Assembly (NCBI GenBank): GCA_045530865.1
Contig: JAZSCX010000009.1
Location: 1 to 47,412, forward strand
Direction of reading: 5' to 3'
Origin: Avoscillospira sp045530865
Lineage (GTDB): Bacteria > Bacillota > Clostridia > Oscillospirales > Oscillospiraceae
Length of the DNA stretch: 47,412 nucleotides
Every line of letters starts with the position of its first letter. Position 1 is the stretch's first letter. Below, piece after piece: positions 17,439-24,224 of the stretch. The translations under genes were made by a program, and so were the position numbers. Below the pieces are notes generated by a model. The model had not been told where the DNA came from, searched no databases, and saw only the letters and a list, made by a program, of their open reading frames with translations.

Positions 17439-17441
17439 TGT

Positions 17442-17792
17442 TTCACCGAACCGCTGGAAGTGAACAACTTCTCTCTGACGCAGGAATTTGATCACATCAT
17501 TGACATCGGGATCGTCACTAAGCCGAAGAATATTGTCGTAAGTGGTTCTGGCCTTCTGCTCTGCCGCAAGATCTTCTGTCAGATCTGTGATCGGATCGCC
17601 CTTAACCTGCATGGATGCTGCCGACCACGGGAAGCCGGAGGCGGAAGTGGGATAAACACCGGCGCTGTGATCCACAAAGTAGGGGGCAAAGTTGCTGTTT
17701 TCAATTTGAGAATCGGTCAGCTTTCTTGTCAGCTGATGAATAATGGAGCCAACCATCTCCAAATGTCCCAGTTCCTCTGTACCTACATCGGT
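17442..17792 (-). pseudogene. cotJC: cotJC piece 2 (central part)
   Basis: On the minus strand this encodes TDVG shared with the left junction, then TEELGHLEMVGSIIHQLTRK onward through DPITDLTEDLAAEQKARTTY to REVVHFQRFGE. It is the central part of the CotJC manganese-catalase-like fold and holds most of the likely metal ligands: Glu and His of EELGH, the Glu of AAEQK and the His of REVVHF. It has no start, and downstream it runs on for 19 non-homologous codons inside element A. It resumes piece 1 at the codon where that breaks, and piece 3 continues it. Confidence 0.9.
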
Positions 17793-17810
17793 ATGCTAAT
17801 TGACTATCTC
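17780..17810. repeat. Element B left attachment site
   Basis: Core TACCTACATCGGT (17780-17792) followed by the arm TTGACTATCTC (17800-17810). See the right site at 24187-24224. Confidence 0.82.
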
Positions 17811-17828
17811 ACTGTTTTATGGTATAAT
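17800..17828 (+). promoter_or_regulatory. Promoter of the element B integrase operon
   Basis: TTGACT (17800-17805) and TATAAT (17823-17828), 17 bp apart, are close to the vegetative consensus. The -35 lies inside the left attachment arm 17800-17810, so integrase bound to its site could block its own promoter. It drives the genes at 17863 and 18144. Confidence 0.75.
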
Positions 17829-17862
17829 ATAGAAAATTATTCTGCAATTAAGGAGTTTTCAT

Positions 17863-18171
17863 ATGTTTATCGAGAAAAAGATTGCAAGCGAAATCTTAGA
17901 AAAATACGGCAGAGACTGTTTAGACCTTTTGAAAGATGAGGACAACTTTCTAATCGTAGTGTCCAATGAATATACTGCTATCATAGAAACTTTGAGGAGC
18001 CAATCTATGATAGTAAATCCCGAAAAACTAAGGGAAACACAAAGTGTTGTAGATATTAAGGAACTCCAAAAGAAAGTAACAGAGACCTTAGTTCTAAATC
18101 TCTACACAAAGAATTACATAGACAAAGGAGAGTATGAAGAACTATGTCGTCAAAGCAAACAGTCACAATAA
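17863..18171 (+). CDS. Small protein upstream of the element B integrase
   Basis: 102 residues beginning MFIEKKIASEILEKYGRDCL, charged, probably all-helical, with no recognised domain. AGGAG lies 8 bp before the ATG. It overlaps the integrase start by 28 bp and shares its promoter, so it is made with the integrase. That position makes it a candidate recombination directionality factor or integrase partner, but the function is inferred from place alone. Confidence 0.7.
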   Translation: MFIEKKIASEILEKYGRDCLDLLKDEDNFLIVVSNEYTAIIETLRSQSMIVNPEKLRETQSVVDIKELQKKVTETLVLNLYTKNYIDKGEYEELCRQSKQSQ

Positions 18172-19853
18172 ACAAACCACAAGCGAAAGTCTTTCTTAAA
18201 GACAATGACGAGCAAAAAATCGCCGTGTGTGCCTATTGCCGAGTGTCAACCGATAAGGATGACCAGCGAAATAGTTTTGAAGCACAAAAGCGGTTCTTTG
18301 ATAGAGAGTTTGAAAACCACCCTAATTGGACGGTCAGAACAATTTATGCGGACAAAGGTATCTCCGGTACATCTCTCAAAAAAAGAGATGAGTTTAACCG
18401 TATGATTGCCGATGCGATGGTAGGCAGATACGATTTGATAATCACAAAAGAAGTTTCCCGTTTTTCTCGTAATGTACGAGATATTTTGAACATTGTTGGA
18501 GACCTGCGTGACCGTGGTGTTCATATATGGTTCCTTGCCGAAGATATTTACACCGAGGACAAGGACTACGAAGAACAACTAATTAAAGCGGGTGACCAGG
18601 CAGAGGCAGAAAGCAGAAAGACCTCTAAACGAGTTCAATGGGGACAACTCCGTCAAATGGAAAATGGTGTTATTTTCGGCAGAAAAGAAATGTTTGGTTA
18701 TAACATCAAGCGAGACGAAAACAACAAGCAATATTTTGAGATTATTCCCGAAGAGGCAGAGGTTGTGCAACGAGTTTTCACAATGTATGCCAATGGAATG
18801 GGAACATTCAAAATTGCAAAGCAATTACAACAAGAGGGTGTTAAAACCAAGCGATATAAAAACGGGTGGAGTAATACCGTTATTCTCCGTATGCTGAGAA
18901 ACGAAAAATATGTTGGCGATTTGGCAACGGGTAAGACCTACACTCCCAATTTCAAGACCCACGAGAAGAAGTATAACCGTGGAGAAAGTACATCGGTGTA
19001 TATCGAAAACAGACACCCTGAGACCGCAATTATTGACCGTGATTTGTGGAATAGAGTACAAATACTACTCAAAGATAATTCCCCCACAGATGAGGTCAAG
19101 GCAAAGCATAGCAACCGCTATTGGTGTAGCGGAAAAGTATTCTGTGGTGAATGTGAAGAGCGATTTGTATCGCGAACAAAGAACCTCAAAGGCGGAGAAA
19201 AATATAAGGCATGGAAGTGTTGGAGTGGTCAACAAGGCGGTGCGAAGAAAACCATAACACTTGATACGGGGGAACAAATGGAGGTTGGTTGCAATTCCGA
19301 GTCTGTGAACGACAAAGTGTTGCAACAAGGAATGTATGACTTACTTACAGAGTTTGTGAAACCTACTCTCCCTAATACCATTGAAACACTTAAAAGGAAA
19401 CGAGCAGAGAAGCAAGCCAAACAAGTATCTCCCGTTGAAAAAGAGATTAGTGTTCTTCAAGCAAAGGCACAAGAACTAAGAAATGACATCATAACATACA
19501 CAAAACTTTTGAAAAGCGAGAAGATAAGCGAAACGGCATACCAACTGACGGTAAAAGATATTGAAGATGAACTTCAAAATATCACAAATCAAATCGCTAC
19601 CCTAAGCGAGCAAGAGACAATAGAGCAAAACCACGATGTTATCTTAAATGCGCAGATTGAGGAATTACAAAAGGTTTTATCTCTTGCCAACGAGGACATT
19701 AACGAGAGTGTTTACCGTGCTCTTATTGACCGCATTGAGGTTTATAATGGTCATATACTTAAATACTACTTGTATGGTCTTGAACCTATCACTATGCAGT
19801 ATAAGGCAACGGGAAGAATGGACAAGTATCAAGTAGAGTTCACTATTCTTTAA
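18144..19853 (+). CDS. Large serine recombinase of element B
   Basis: A 569-residue site-specific recombinase. The N-terminal resolvase domain has the nucleophile region YCRVSTDKDDQRNSFEAQ and IITKEVSRFSRN. A recombinase domain follows from about residue 170 (GRKEMFGYNIKRDENNKQYF). A zinc ribbon (CSGKVFCGECEERF, later WKCW and GCNSE) and a coiled-coil C-terminal region follow. It would integrate the element into cotJC and, with a directionality factor, excise it. It reads rightwards from the left end and ends in front of a repeated terminator module. Confidence 0.95.
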   Translation: MSSKQTVTINKPQAKVFLKDNDEQKIAVCAYCRVSTDKDDQRNSFEAQKRFFDREFENHPNWTVRTIYADKGISGTSLKKRDEFNRMIADAMVGRYDLIITKEVSRFSRNVRDILNIVGDLRDRGVHIWFLAEDIYTEDKDYEEQLIKAGDQAEAESRKTSKRVQWGQLRQMENGVIFGRKEMFGYNIKRDENNKQYFEIIPEEAEVVQRVFTMYANGMGTFKIAKQLQQEGVKTKRYKNGWSNTVILRMLRNEKYVGDLATGKTYTPNFKTHEKKYNRGESTSVYIENRHPETAIIDRDLWNRVQILLKDNSPTDEVKAKHSNRYWCSGKVFCGECEERFVSRTKNLKGGEKYKAWKCWSGQQGGAKKTITLDTGEQMEVGCNSESVNDKVLQQGMYDLLTEFVKPTLPNTIETLKRKRAEKQAKQVSPVEKEISVLQAKAQELRNDIITYTKLLKSEKISETAYQLTVKDIEDELQNITNQIATLSEQETIEQNHDVILNAQIEELQKVLSLANEDINESVYRALIDRIEVYNGHILKYYLYGLEPITMQYKATGRMDKYQVEFTIL

Positions 19854-20015
19854 GTAATGGGTTAAATGGTTGAGCGAGTGAGCGAGCGAATGAAACGGTT
19901 GAACCGATGGGTGCTGAACTGCCTTGTGCTGAACCGTTTTGTTTGGAACTGGTACGACCCGAATGTACTGATGTGTATGTGCTGATTGAACTGATTGCTT
20001 TATCATCGTATTTTT

Positions 20016-20053
20016 GCGGAAATATCTCCGATCACATACGGAGATATTTCCGC
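20016..20053. repeat. Perfect 15-bp inverted repeat after the integrase
   Basis: GCGGAAATATCTCCG and its exact inverse complement flank an 8-nt loop. A related but shorter hairpin follows the same TTGCGGAAATAT lead at 22078-22127. The 160 bp between the integrase stop and this hairpin hold no gene, only a low-complexity stretch. Confidence 0.7.
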
Positions 20054-20067
20054 AGCTTAATGACAAA

Positions 20068-20100
20068 AAGAAACGGAGGCGTGTTGCCTCCGTTTCTTGT
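20068..20100. terminator. Bidirectional terminator between convergent genes
   Basis: AAGAAACGGAGGC and its complement close a GTGTT loop. Located between the integrase (plus) and the minus-strand gene at 20112. Nearly the same hairpin recurs at 22134-22162. Confidence 0.75.
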
Positions 20101-20111
20101 CTTCTGTATTC

Positions 20112-20354
20112 TTATAATCTTCTAAATCGTTCCTTGGTTTGATTTCCGTACAAGTCAAAGAAAACTGAAATACTCTCAATGTATCCATTTTCTGTTGCGA
20201 ACTTAATTGCTTGGTCGCGACAAAGTAAATAATTCTTTGAGCGGCACATCATAGATAAGTAGTAATCTACCTCAAATGTTTCTCCTGCGTTCATAGACAT
20301 AATTTTATCCAATTCTCGCTTGTATGTCATTTGACTCGTGATTAAATCATTCAT
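20112..20354 (-). CDS. Unknown small protein of element B
   Basis: 80 residues starting MNDLITSQMTYKRELDKIMS, including a Cys-containing YLSMMCRSKNYLLCRD stretch. I do not recognise a family. The ATG at 20354 follows AGGAGG; an earlier in-frame ATG exists at 20381 but would overlap the upstream gene. It is the last gene of a minus-strand group with 20369-20899 and 20918-21334. Confidence 0.65.
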   Translation of the reverse strand: MNDLITSQMTYKRELDKIMSMNAGETFEVDYYLSMMCRSKNYLLCRDQAIKFATENGYIESISVFFDLYGNQTKERFRRL

Positions 20355-20368
20355 CTGTTTTTCCTCCT

Positions 20369-20899
20369 TTACTCTGCCCACAATTCAAACTCATCGGAGA
20401 AAATGTCGGGAACGGTATCCGGCTCGGTGTATAGGAACTGCAAGCACTCATTCAACTTTTTGAGTGTTGCTTTATGTTCTCTGAGCAATTCCTTTACATC
20501 GTCAGTACCGTTTGCTTTCCAGCAACGCTTTTTGTTGTCGTATTCCACATCAGGCTTCGGTTTCGCTTGACCTCTGTTGTTAATCCACGCTTTGGTGTTG
20601 TTCTTCACGCGGTTTGCCATATTGTTGAACTGAATAAGTATCTTTGGGTCAGCATTGACGGCATCCAGCACCTCTTCATCAATGCCACTCTTTTTACCCG
20701 TCGCAGCGTACATAGAGATAGCGAGGAACAGTATTCCCGTTTGCTCGGCATTGAGGTTGGTGTAGATATTTGAGACCTCCACGAAGTCAATCGTGAAACT
20801 GTCTTTCTCGTTGTCGAACTTAGCTCTCTGCTTGTCTGTCAATGTATCGTAAAAATCAAGTGCATTGCTATCGTTAATATTCCTTGTAATCTTCTTCAT
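20369..20899 (-). CDS. Unknown protein of element B, replication-accessory-like
   Basis: 176 residues, MKKITRNINDSNALDFYDTL at the start, with helical LNAEQTGILFLAISMYAATG and a basic KNNTKAWINNRGQAKPKPDV region. The pattern is reminiscent of small plasmid or phage replication-associated proteins of the DUF6291 kind, but this is a weak impression. AAAGGAG precedes the ATG. It lies in a minus-strand cluster with two other small genes. Confidence 0.7.
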   Translation of the reverse strand: MKKITRNINDSNALDFYDTLTDKQRAKFDNEKDSFTIDFVEVSNIYTNLNAEQTGILFLAISMYAATGKKSGIDEEVLDAVNADPKILIQFNNMANRVKNNTKAWINNRGQAKPKPDVEYDNKKRCWKANGTDDVKELLREHKATLKKLNECLQFLYTEPDTVPDIFSDEFELWAE

Positions 20900-20917
20900 A
20901 ATTATAATCTCCTTTAT

Positions 20918-21334
20918 TTATTCTGCATCATAGAGCATTATGGTGTGCTCTTTTTGTAAGTTCTTAATTTCTTCTTCGGTAAACAGATAGACCACCCTTG
21001 GAATATGTATAAGGGAAACGGCATACAGAACAGCTCTTTCTACGCCTGCGCATAATGGATTGCCCACACAACGATACGTCTCTTTCTTCTTCTGTTGGTG
21101 ACTACAAAACGTCATCGTGTCCCTTGTTATTATTACTTTCAAGGCAATGCCACGATGTTCGACCGCTTCCTTTGTAATTTCATCCGGCAATAAGTCCAAG
21201 TATCGCTTTTGCACCAATTCTTGACCACCGTAAGCGAAAACCGCATAGGCATCTTCTGTTGGAAGGTTCACGGTGGAATAGCTACCATATTCGTCCTCAA
21301 CCATTACTACCATGTTCATGTTTTGTTTTTTCAT
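20918..21334 (-). CDS. Unknown protein of element B
   Basis: 138 residues from MKKQNMNMVVMVEDEYGSYS, ending FTEEEIKNLQKEHTIMLYDA. No recognised domain; no membrane segment. AAAAGGAG supports the ATG at 21334, although the frame is open back to 21397. A 40-bp repeated sequence lies upstream (21372-21411), and a copy also precedes the other minus-strand group, suggesting shared control. Confidence 0.65.
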   Translation of the reverse strand: MKKQNMNMVVMVEDEYGSYSTVNLPTEDAYAVFAYGGQELVQKRYLDLLPDEITKEAVEHRGIALKVIITRDTMTFCSHQQKKKETYRCVGNPLCAGVERAVLYAVSLIHIPRVVYLFTEEEIKNLQKEHTIMLYDAE

Positions 21335-21371
21335 TTTGAAAATCTCCTTTTCATATTTTATTTCTGCGAAT

Positions 21372-21411
21372 AAGGACTTTTTCTCCTTTTCACACATTAA
21401 GTATGAAAGAT
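21372..21411. repeat. Dispersed repeat copy 1
   Basis: Sequence around CTCCTTTTCACACATTAAGT followed by ATGAAAGAT. Related copies lie at 21470-21509 and 23148-23177. Confidence 0.6.
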
Positions 21412-21469
21412 GAAAAAATATTTATTTTTCACTCATATCTTTTTTTACCGACGTCCCTCGGTGGTGAAA

Positions 21470-21509
21470 AAGGGACTTTTCGCCTTTTCGCACATTAAAT
21501 ATGAAAGAT
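21470..21509. repeat. Dispersed repeat copy 2
   Basis: Sequence around CGCCTTTTCGCACATTAAAT followed by ATGAAAGAT, 98 bp from copy 1 and in the same orientation. Confidence 0.6.
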
Positions 21510-21583
21510 TGTTTTTAGATTTAATTTTTCCTCATAAGTATTTTTACGATTTTTTGTTAGTGGTAGAAAATTTCACAAATATA

Positions 21584-21592
21584 TGCTATAAT
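21584..21592 (+). promoter_or_regulatory. Extended -10 promoter for the membrane-protein gene
   Basis: TGCTATAAT is an extended -10 with no clear -35. It lies 45 bp before the ATG at 21638. Confidence 0.5.
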
Positions 21593-21637
21593 GTAAGCAG
21601 TTCGATAAACTTGAATTTGACAAAGGAGGGTGATTGT

Positions 21638-22045
21638 ATGAAAAAGCGAAATGTTTATATCACATTTGGATATATTGCTGTATATTTGGTGCTATATCTG
21701 ACAGGAAGAATTATCTGGTGTGATATTGGTGAAAGCAACTTGATTGGTTTGTTATTTACTGTCATGCCAACTGGTGAGCATAGTTATCTGTATGGCTGGT
21801 TACTCAGTAGTAATCTGTTCTGGTATGCACTTGTAATTTCTGTACTTCCCTCTCTTTGGGGTAAGTTTAAGTTTTCGACTGTTACTACAGCGGGATTTAT
21901 TGTAGGCATTGTGGCAGGCATGATTTTGGGTCCATATCCCGAAGGGGCCGCTATCGGGCACGGCCACTACGGGTGGGCAATCTGGGGTGTTATTTACCTC
22001 ATCTCCATTGTAGTAGGTGTAATCACTGAGAAGCACAAGAAGTAA
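21638..22045 (+). CDS. Small multi-spanning membrane protein of element B
   Basis: 135 residues with about four hydrophobic segments (TFGYIAVYLVLYLTGRIIW, FWYALVISVLPSLW, AGFIVGIVAGMILG and AIWGVIYLISIVVGVI). AAAGGAGGG precedes the ATG. No family recognised. It is a single plus-strand gene between two minus-strand groups, facing a terminator it shares with the gene ending at 22160. Confidence 0.75.
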   Translation: MKKRNVYITFGYIAVYLVLYLTGRIIWCDIGESNLIGLLFTVMPTGEHSYLYGWLLSSNLFWYALVISVLPSLWGKFKFSTVTTAGFIVGIVAGMILGPYPEGAAIGHGHYGWAIWGVIYLISIVVGVITEKHKK

Positions 22046-22089
22046 GCCAATTCCAATATGTCGAACAGTTTAATAATTGCGGAAATATT

Positions 22090-22162
22090 TACGTGATCCG
22101 ACGGTAACATTACCGTCAGCTCACGTAAAAGAGAAACGGAGGCGTGTTGCCTCCGTTTTTTA
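22090..22162. terminator. Double hairpin terminator module, second copy
   Basis: A first stem TACGTGA/TCACGTA encloses ACGGTAA/TTACCGT. It is followed by AAACGGAGGC/GCCTCCGTTT with a GTGTT loop and a T run. The second hairpin and the lead TTGCGGAAATAT repeat the module at 20014-20100. Again it separates convergent genes. Confidence 0.75.
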
Positions 22163-22471
22163 TTTCGCAAGTTCAAGTATTCTGTTTAATGTATGAACCT
22201 CGTGCTTATCAAAACATTCGTATATTTCTGATGCTCTTAATAGTCCTAATGCCACACCTCGCATACGTTTTCCGTAATCTGTGTTTTTGTTCTGCAAGGC
22301 ACGAACAATGGCATTGAGCAAATCAACTTCCAACGCCAGTTTCTTTTCCTCGTCCTCAATCTTACGTTTGTTGACCATTTGGCAAAGGTCATCTGTGGCA
22401 ACCCATTCCATAACTTTCGCTTGAACATCGTGTATATCTTCACCGCCGTTTAAGAACTCCTCAACGGTCAT
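22160..22471 (-). CDS. Unknown small protein of element B
   Basis: 103 residues from MTVEEFLNGGEDIHDVQAKV; helical and charged. Not recognised. The ATG at 22471 follows GGAGAG; a GTG at 22486 in frame is the alternative and would overlap the ribbon-helix-helix gene. Third gene of the minus-strand group 23114-22160. Confidence 0.65.
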   Translation of the reverse strand: MTVEEFLNGGEDIHDVQAKVMEWVATDDLCQMVNKRKIEDEEKKLALEVDLLNAIVRALQNKNTDYGKRMRGVALGLLRASEIYECFDKHEVHTLNRILELAK

Positions 22472-22475
22472 TGTC

Positions 22476-22733
22476 TTACTCTCCACGGTTCTCCAACTCC
22501 TTTCTCAACTCGCTACGACGCAGTTTAAGGGCGGTTCGTTCCTCATAGGACATACGACCACCGAAACGGTTTAACTGCTCCTCAACCGCTTGGAGTTCAT
22601 TCCTAACGGTGTTCTCGTCCAATGGGTCAATGATGTCAAGAACATATCGAGATAAGGTCTTGTCTGCCTCTATACTTGCTTTCTTGATACGCTTTTTTCG
22701 TTCCTCACTTAATACGATTTTAATGCTTGTCAT
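22476..22733 (-). CDS. Ribbon-helix-helix-like protein, possible mobilisation accessory
   Basis: 85 residues. The N-terminus IKIVLSEERKKRIKKASIEA then DKTLSRYVLDII looks like a ribbon-helix-helix DNA-binding fold (a short strand followed by two helices). A charged helix follows. Such proteins help MobV or other relaxases at oriT, or repress their own operon. Its ATG overlaps the stop of the upstream DUF2958-like gene. Confidence 0.7.
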   Translation of the reverse strand: MTSIKIVLSEERKKRIKKASIEADKTLSRYVLDIIDPLDENTVRNELQAVEEQLNRFGGRMSYEERTALKLRRSELRKELENRGE

Positions 22734-23114
22734 TTATCTTTCCTCCACATCTTCTGTAATTTCATAACCGTGTGACCACGGGTCGGGGCCGGCAACCTCT
22801 GCCACGGTCTTGTTATCATAAAGGGCATACTGCACATTGATACCGACCAAACCGTTTGGACGGTCTACCGATATGCCCTCCAATTCCGAGAGCAGAACAT
22901 ACCCCCATTCTCTGCAATAGATTTCACAGAGACCAAAGAGCAACCAATCGCCGTCCTCTTGCTTTTCTCCCTCCGTGATTACCCAATGCATATAGTCGCC
23001 ACCGTTCCCGTCGGGAATGTAATATTTGACGGCAACGGTTGCTTGGTCACCTTGTCCGTCTGTGGAATAGAGGGGTTGCAACCTTTCCTCTATTTCTTTG
23101 TTCATTAGTCTCAT
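22734..23114 (-). CDS. DUF2958-like protein
   Basis: 126 residues starting MRLMNKEIEERLQPLYSTDG, with VAVKYYIPDGNGGDYMHWVI, EDGDWLLFGLCEI and WGYVLLSELEGI. This order resembles the DUF2958 family often found on mobile elements, function unknown. GAAAGGAG precedes the ATG. First gene of the minus-strand group, divergent from the relaxase across the structured region 23148-23410. Confidence 0.75.
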   Translation of the reverse strand: MRLMNKEIEERLQPLYSTDGQGDQATVAVKYYIPDGNGGDYMHWVITEGEKQEDGDWLLFGLCEIYCREWGYVLLSELEGISVDRPNGLVGINVQYALYDNKTVAEVAGPDPWSHGYEITEDVEER

Positions 23115-23147
23115 TCGCTTTCGCTCCTTTCATAGTGTTTGAGAAAT

Positions 23148-23177
23148 GTCGCCTTTTCTCATAATAAGTATGAAAGA
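23148..23177. repeat. Dispersed repeat copy 3
   Basis: Sequence around GTCGCCTTTTCTCATAATAA followed by GTATGAAAGA, upstream of the DUF2958-like gene in the same orientation as copies 1 and 2. Confidence 0.5.
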
Positions 23178-23203
23178 ACCGTCTCTAAAAAGGTGTCGCA
23201 GAC

Positions 23204-23404
23204 CTTACGGGTTTGTATGCAAACCGTAGTAAGTCATATTTCTCCCGAGTGAAATTGAAAAGACACATATTTACACTATGGGAGAAAGATGACCGTAATG
23301 GAAAAAGCATTGACTGCTATACTAAGTCAATGCTTTTGGAATGAGGTAGAACGACGACCAAACACACCTCCTACCTTTTCGTGAGGTCGTCGTTATGCTC
23401 GTCT
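23204..23404. other. Structured intergenic region, oriT candidate
   Basis: The 338-bp gap before the relaxase has no gene but several inverted repeats. One is an imperfect stem around ACGGGTTTG/CAAACCGT (23204-23233). A perfect 13-bp repeat, AAAAGCATTGACT (23303-23315) and AGTCAATGCTTTT (23325-23337), has a 9-nt loop. AACGACGACC (23350-23359) pairs with GGTCGTCGTT (23395-23404). MobV-type oriT sites consist of inverted repeats directly upstream of the relaxase gene, which fits this position. The nick site cannot be placed by eye. Confidence 0.5.
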
Positions 23405-23452
23405 GCCAATATGGTAACTTTCTCCCTACTTTGTGAAAAGGAGGATTAGAGA

Positions 23453-24181
23453 ATGAGTAAATATTGCATTATGCGATTTCAAAAGTACAAACTGGGTAGC
23501 GTGGCAAACATTGAGCGACACCAGCAAAACAGAGAACGATTGAAACACCGAGCACACCCCGAGCGAGAAAGCGAGAATATCACGTGGAAGCAAAGTCCAG
23601 AAAAAACAATGACACAAGTGATACGAGGGGTGATGAGGGAGCAAGAAAAGCAGACGGGCAAAAAAGTCCGTAAGGACGCCGTTTCCCTTGTTGAGTTCGT
23701 GTTGACGTTCTCCCCCGAAATGGAGGAGGGGTTGGATTTTAATAGGTGGCACGAGACGAACCTTAAATGGTTAGAGGAACAGTTTGGCAAGGGTAAAATC
23801 ATACGCTTTGATACTAACCACGACGAAGCAACAAAACACGGACATTATTTCGTATTGCCAACAGATGAGCGAGGGTATCTTAATGCCTCCCAATACTTTG
23901 GCAAGAAAAAACAAATAATCGCCCTGCAGGACAGTTATGCAGAGGCGATGGAGCAGTTTGGACTTGAACGAGGTAGGAGCAAAGAGGAGACCAGGGCAAA
24001 CCACCAATCTCTTAACGAGTGGCACAAGCAAGAGGAAGAACGGCTACTTGCTGAAATTGTGAAAATTGAAAAAGAAAAGGCGGTCATTGAGAAAGTCAAG
24101 AACCGTGTTTTTGCTGATGATAGAGCAGTACACCAAAGGTCTCGTGTCATAGGTGATGATTTATTTAACGGTTTAGAATAG
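23453..24181 (+). CDS. MobV/Pre-type relaxase, short form
   Basis: A 242-residue mobilisation protein. The N-terminus MSKYCIMRFQKYKLGSVANI followed by ERHQQNRER matches the start of MobV/Pre_Mob relaxases. RFDTNHDEATKHGHYFVLPT carries the acidic/histidine motif of the family. A charged helix follows. The family nicks oriT and leads DNA transfer using a conjugation system supplied elsewhere. At 242 residues it is short compared with full MobV proteins (about 400 or more). The C-terminus ends 30 bp before the right attachment site, so it may be naturally short or trimmed. GGAGG precedes the ATG. Confidence 0.85.
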   Translation: MSKYCIMRFQKYKLGSVANIERHQQNRERLKHRAHPERESENITWKQSPEKTMTQVIRGVMREQEKQTGKKVRKDAVSLVEFVLTFSPEMEEGLDFNRWHETNLKWLEEQFGKGKIIRFDTNHDEATKHGHYFVLPTDERGYLNASQYFGKKKQIIALQDSYAEAMEQFGLERGRSKEETRANHQSLNEWHKQEEERLLAEIVKIEKEKAVIEKVKNRVFADDRAVHQRSRVIGDDLFNGLE

Positions 24182-24186
24182 CAAAA

Positions 24187-24224
24187 GAGATAGTCAACTA
24201 ACAAAACGATATACCTATATCGGT
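24187..24224. repeat. Element B right attachment site
   Basis: GAGATAGTCAA (24187-24197) is the inverse complement of 17800-17810. The core TACCTATATCGGT (24212-24224) matches 17780-17792 at 12 of 13 bases. Confidence 0.82.

Larger units (their letters stand above)
10391..17450. mobile_element. Element A: serine-recombinase integrative element inside cotJC
   Basis: A segment of about 7.05 kb bounded by the direct repeat TTCACCGAA (10391-10399, 17442-17450) and inserted between codons 175 and 176 of the reassembled cotJC. Joining its two ends yields an attP-like sequence in which CTTGTACGCTT (17428-17438) faces AAGCGTACAAG (10398-10408), a perfect 11-bp inverted repeat around the core. That is the expected shape of a large serine integrase attP. 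Contents: integrase and a small upstream ORF near the left end, a truncated relaxase with an overlapping gene, and a two-gene cargo on the plus strand ending in a terminator. With its relaxase truncated, it is probably not self-mobile now, though its integrase looks intact. Confidence 0.88.
17780..24224. mobile_element. Element B: mobilisable serine-recombinase element inside cotJC
   Basis: A segment of about 6.43 kb between codons 62 and 63 of cotJC, bounded by TACCTACATCGGT (17780-17792) and TACCTATATCGGT (24212-24224), which differ at one base. Joining its ends gives an attP-like site with the perfect inverted repeat GAGATAGTCAA (24187-24197) and TTGACTATCTC (17800-17810). It encodes a serine integrase with a small co-transcribed ORF, a MobV-type relaxase with a structured upstream region, a ribbon-helix-helix protein, a DUF2958-like protein and several unknowns. 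It has no conjugation pilus or type IV secretion genes, so it is best described as an integrative mobilisable element. Confidence 0.9.

Noticed and set aside
17373..17939. Plus-strand frame of 188 codons across the cotJC piece and element B end
   Set aside because: It runs antisense over cotJC piece 2 and into the integrase leader; there is no ribosome site or family match.
19854..20015. Low-complexity stretch with repeated GAGCGA and TTGAAC/CTGAAC units after the integrase
   Set aside because: Looked at as a possible small repeat array or attachment site, but the units are irregular and short and no copy exists at the other element end.
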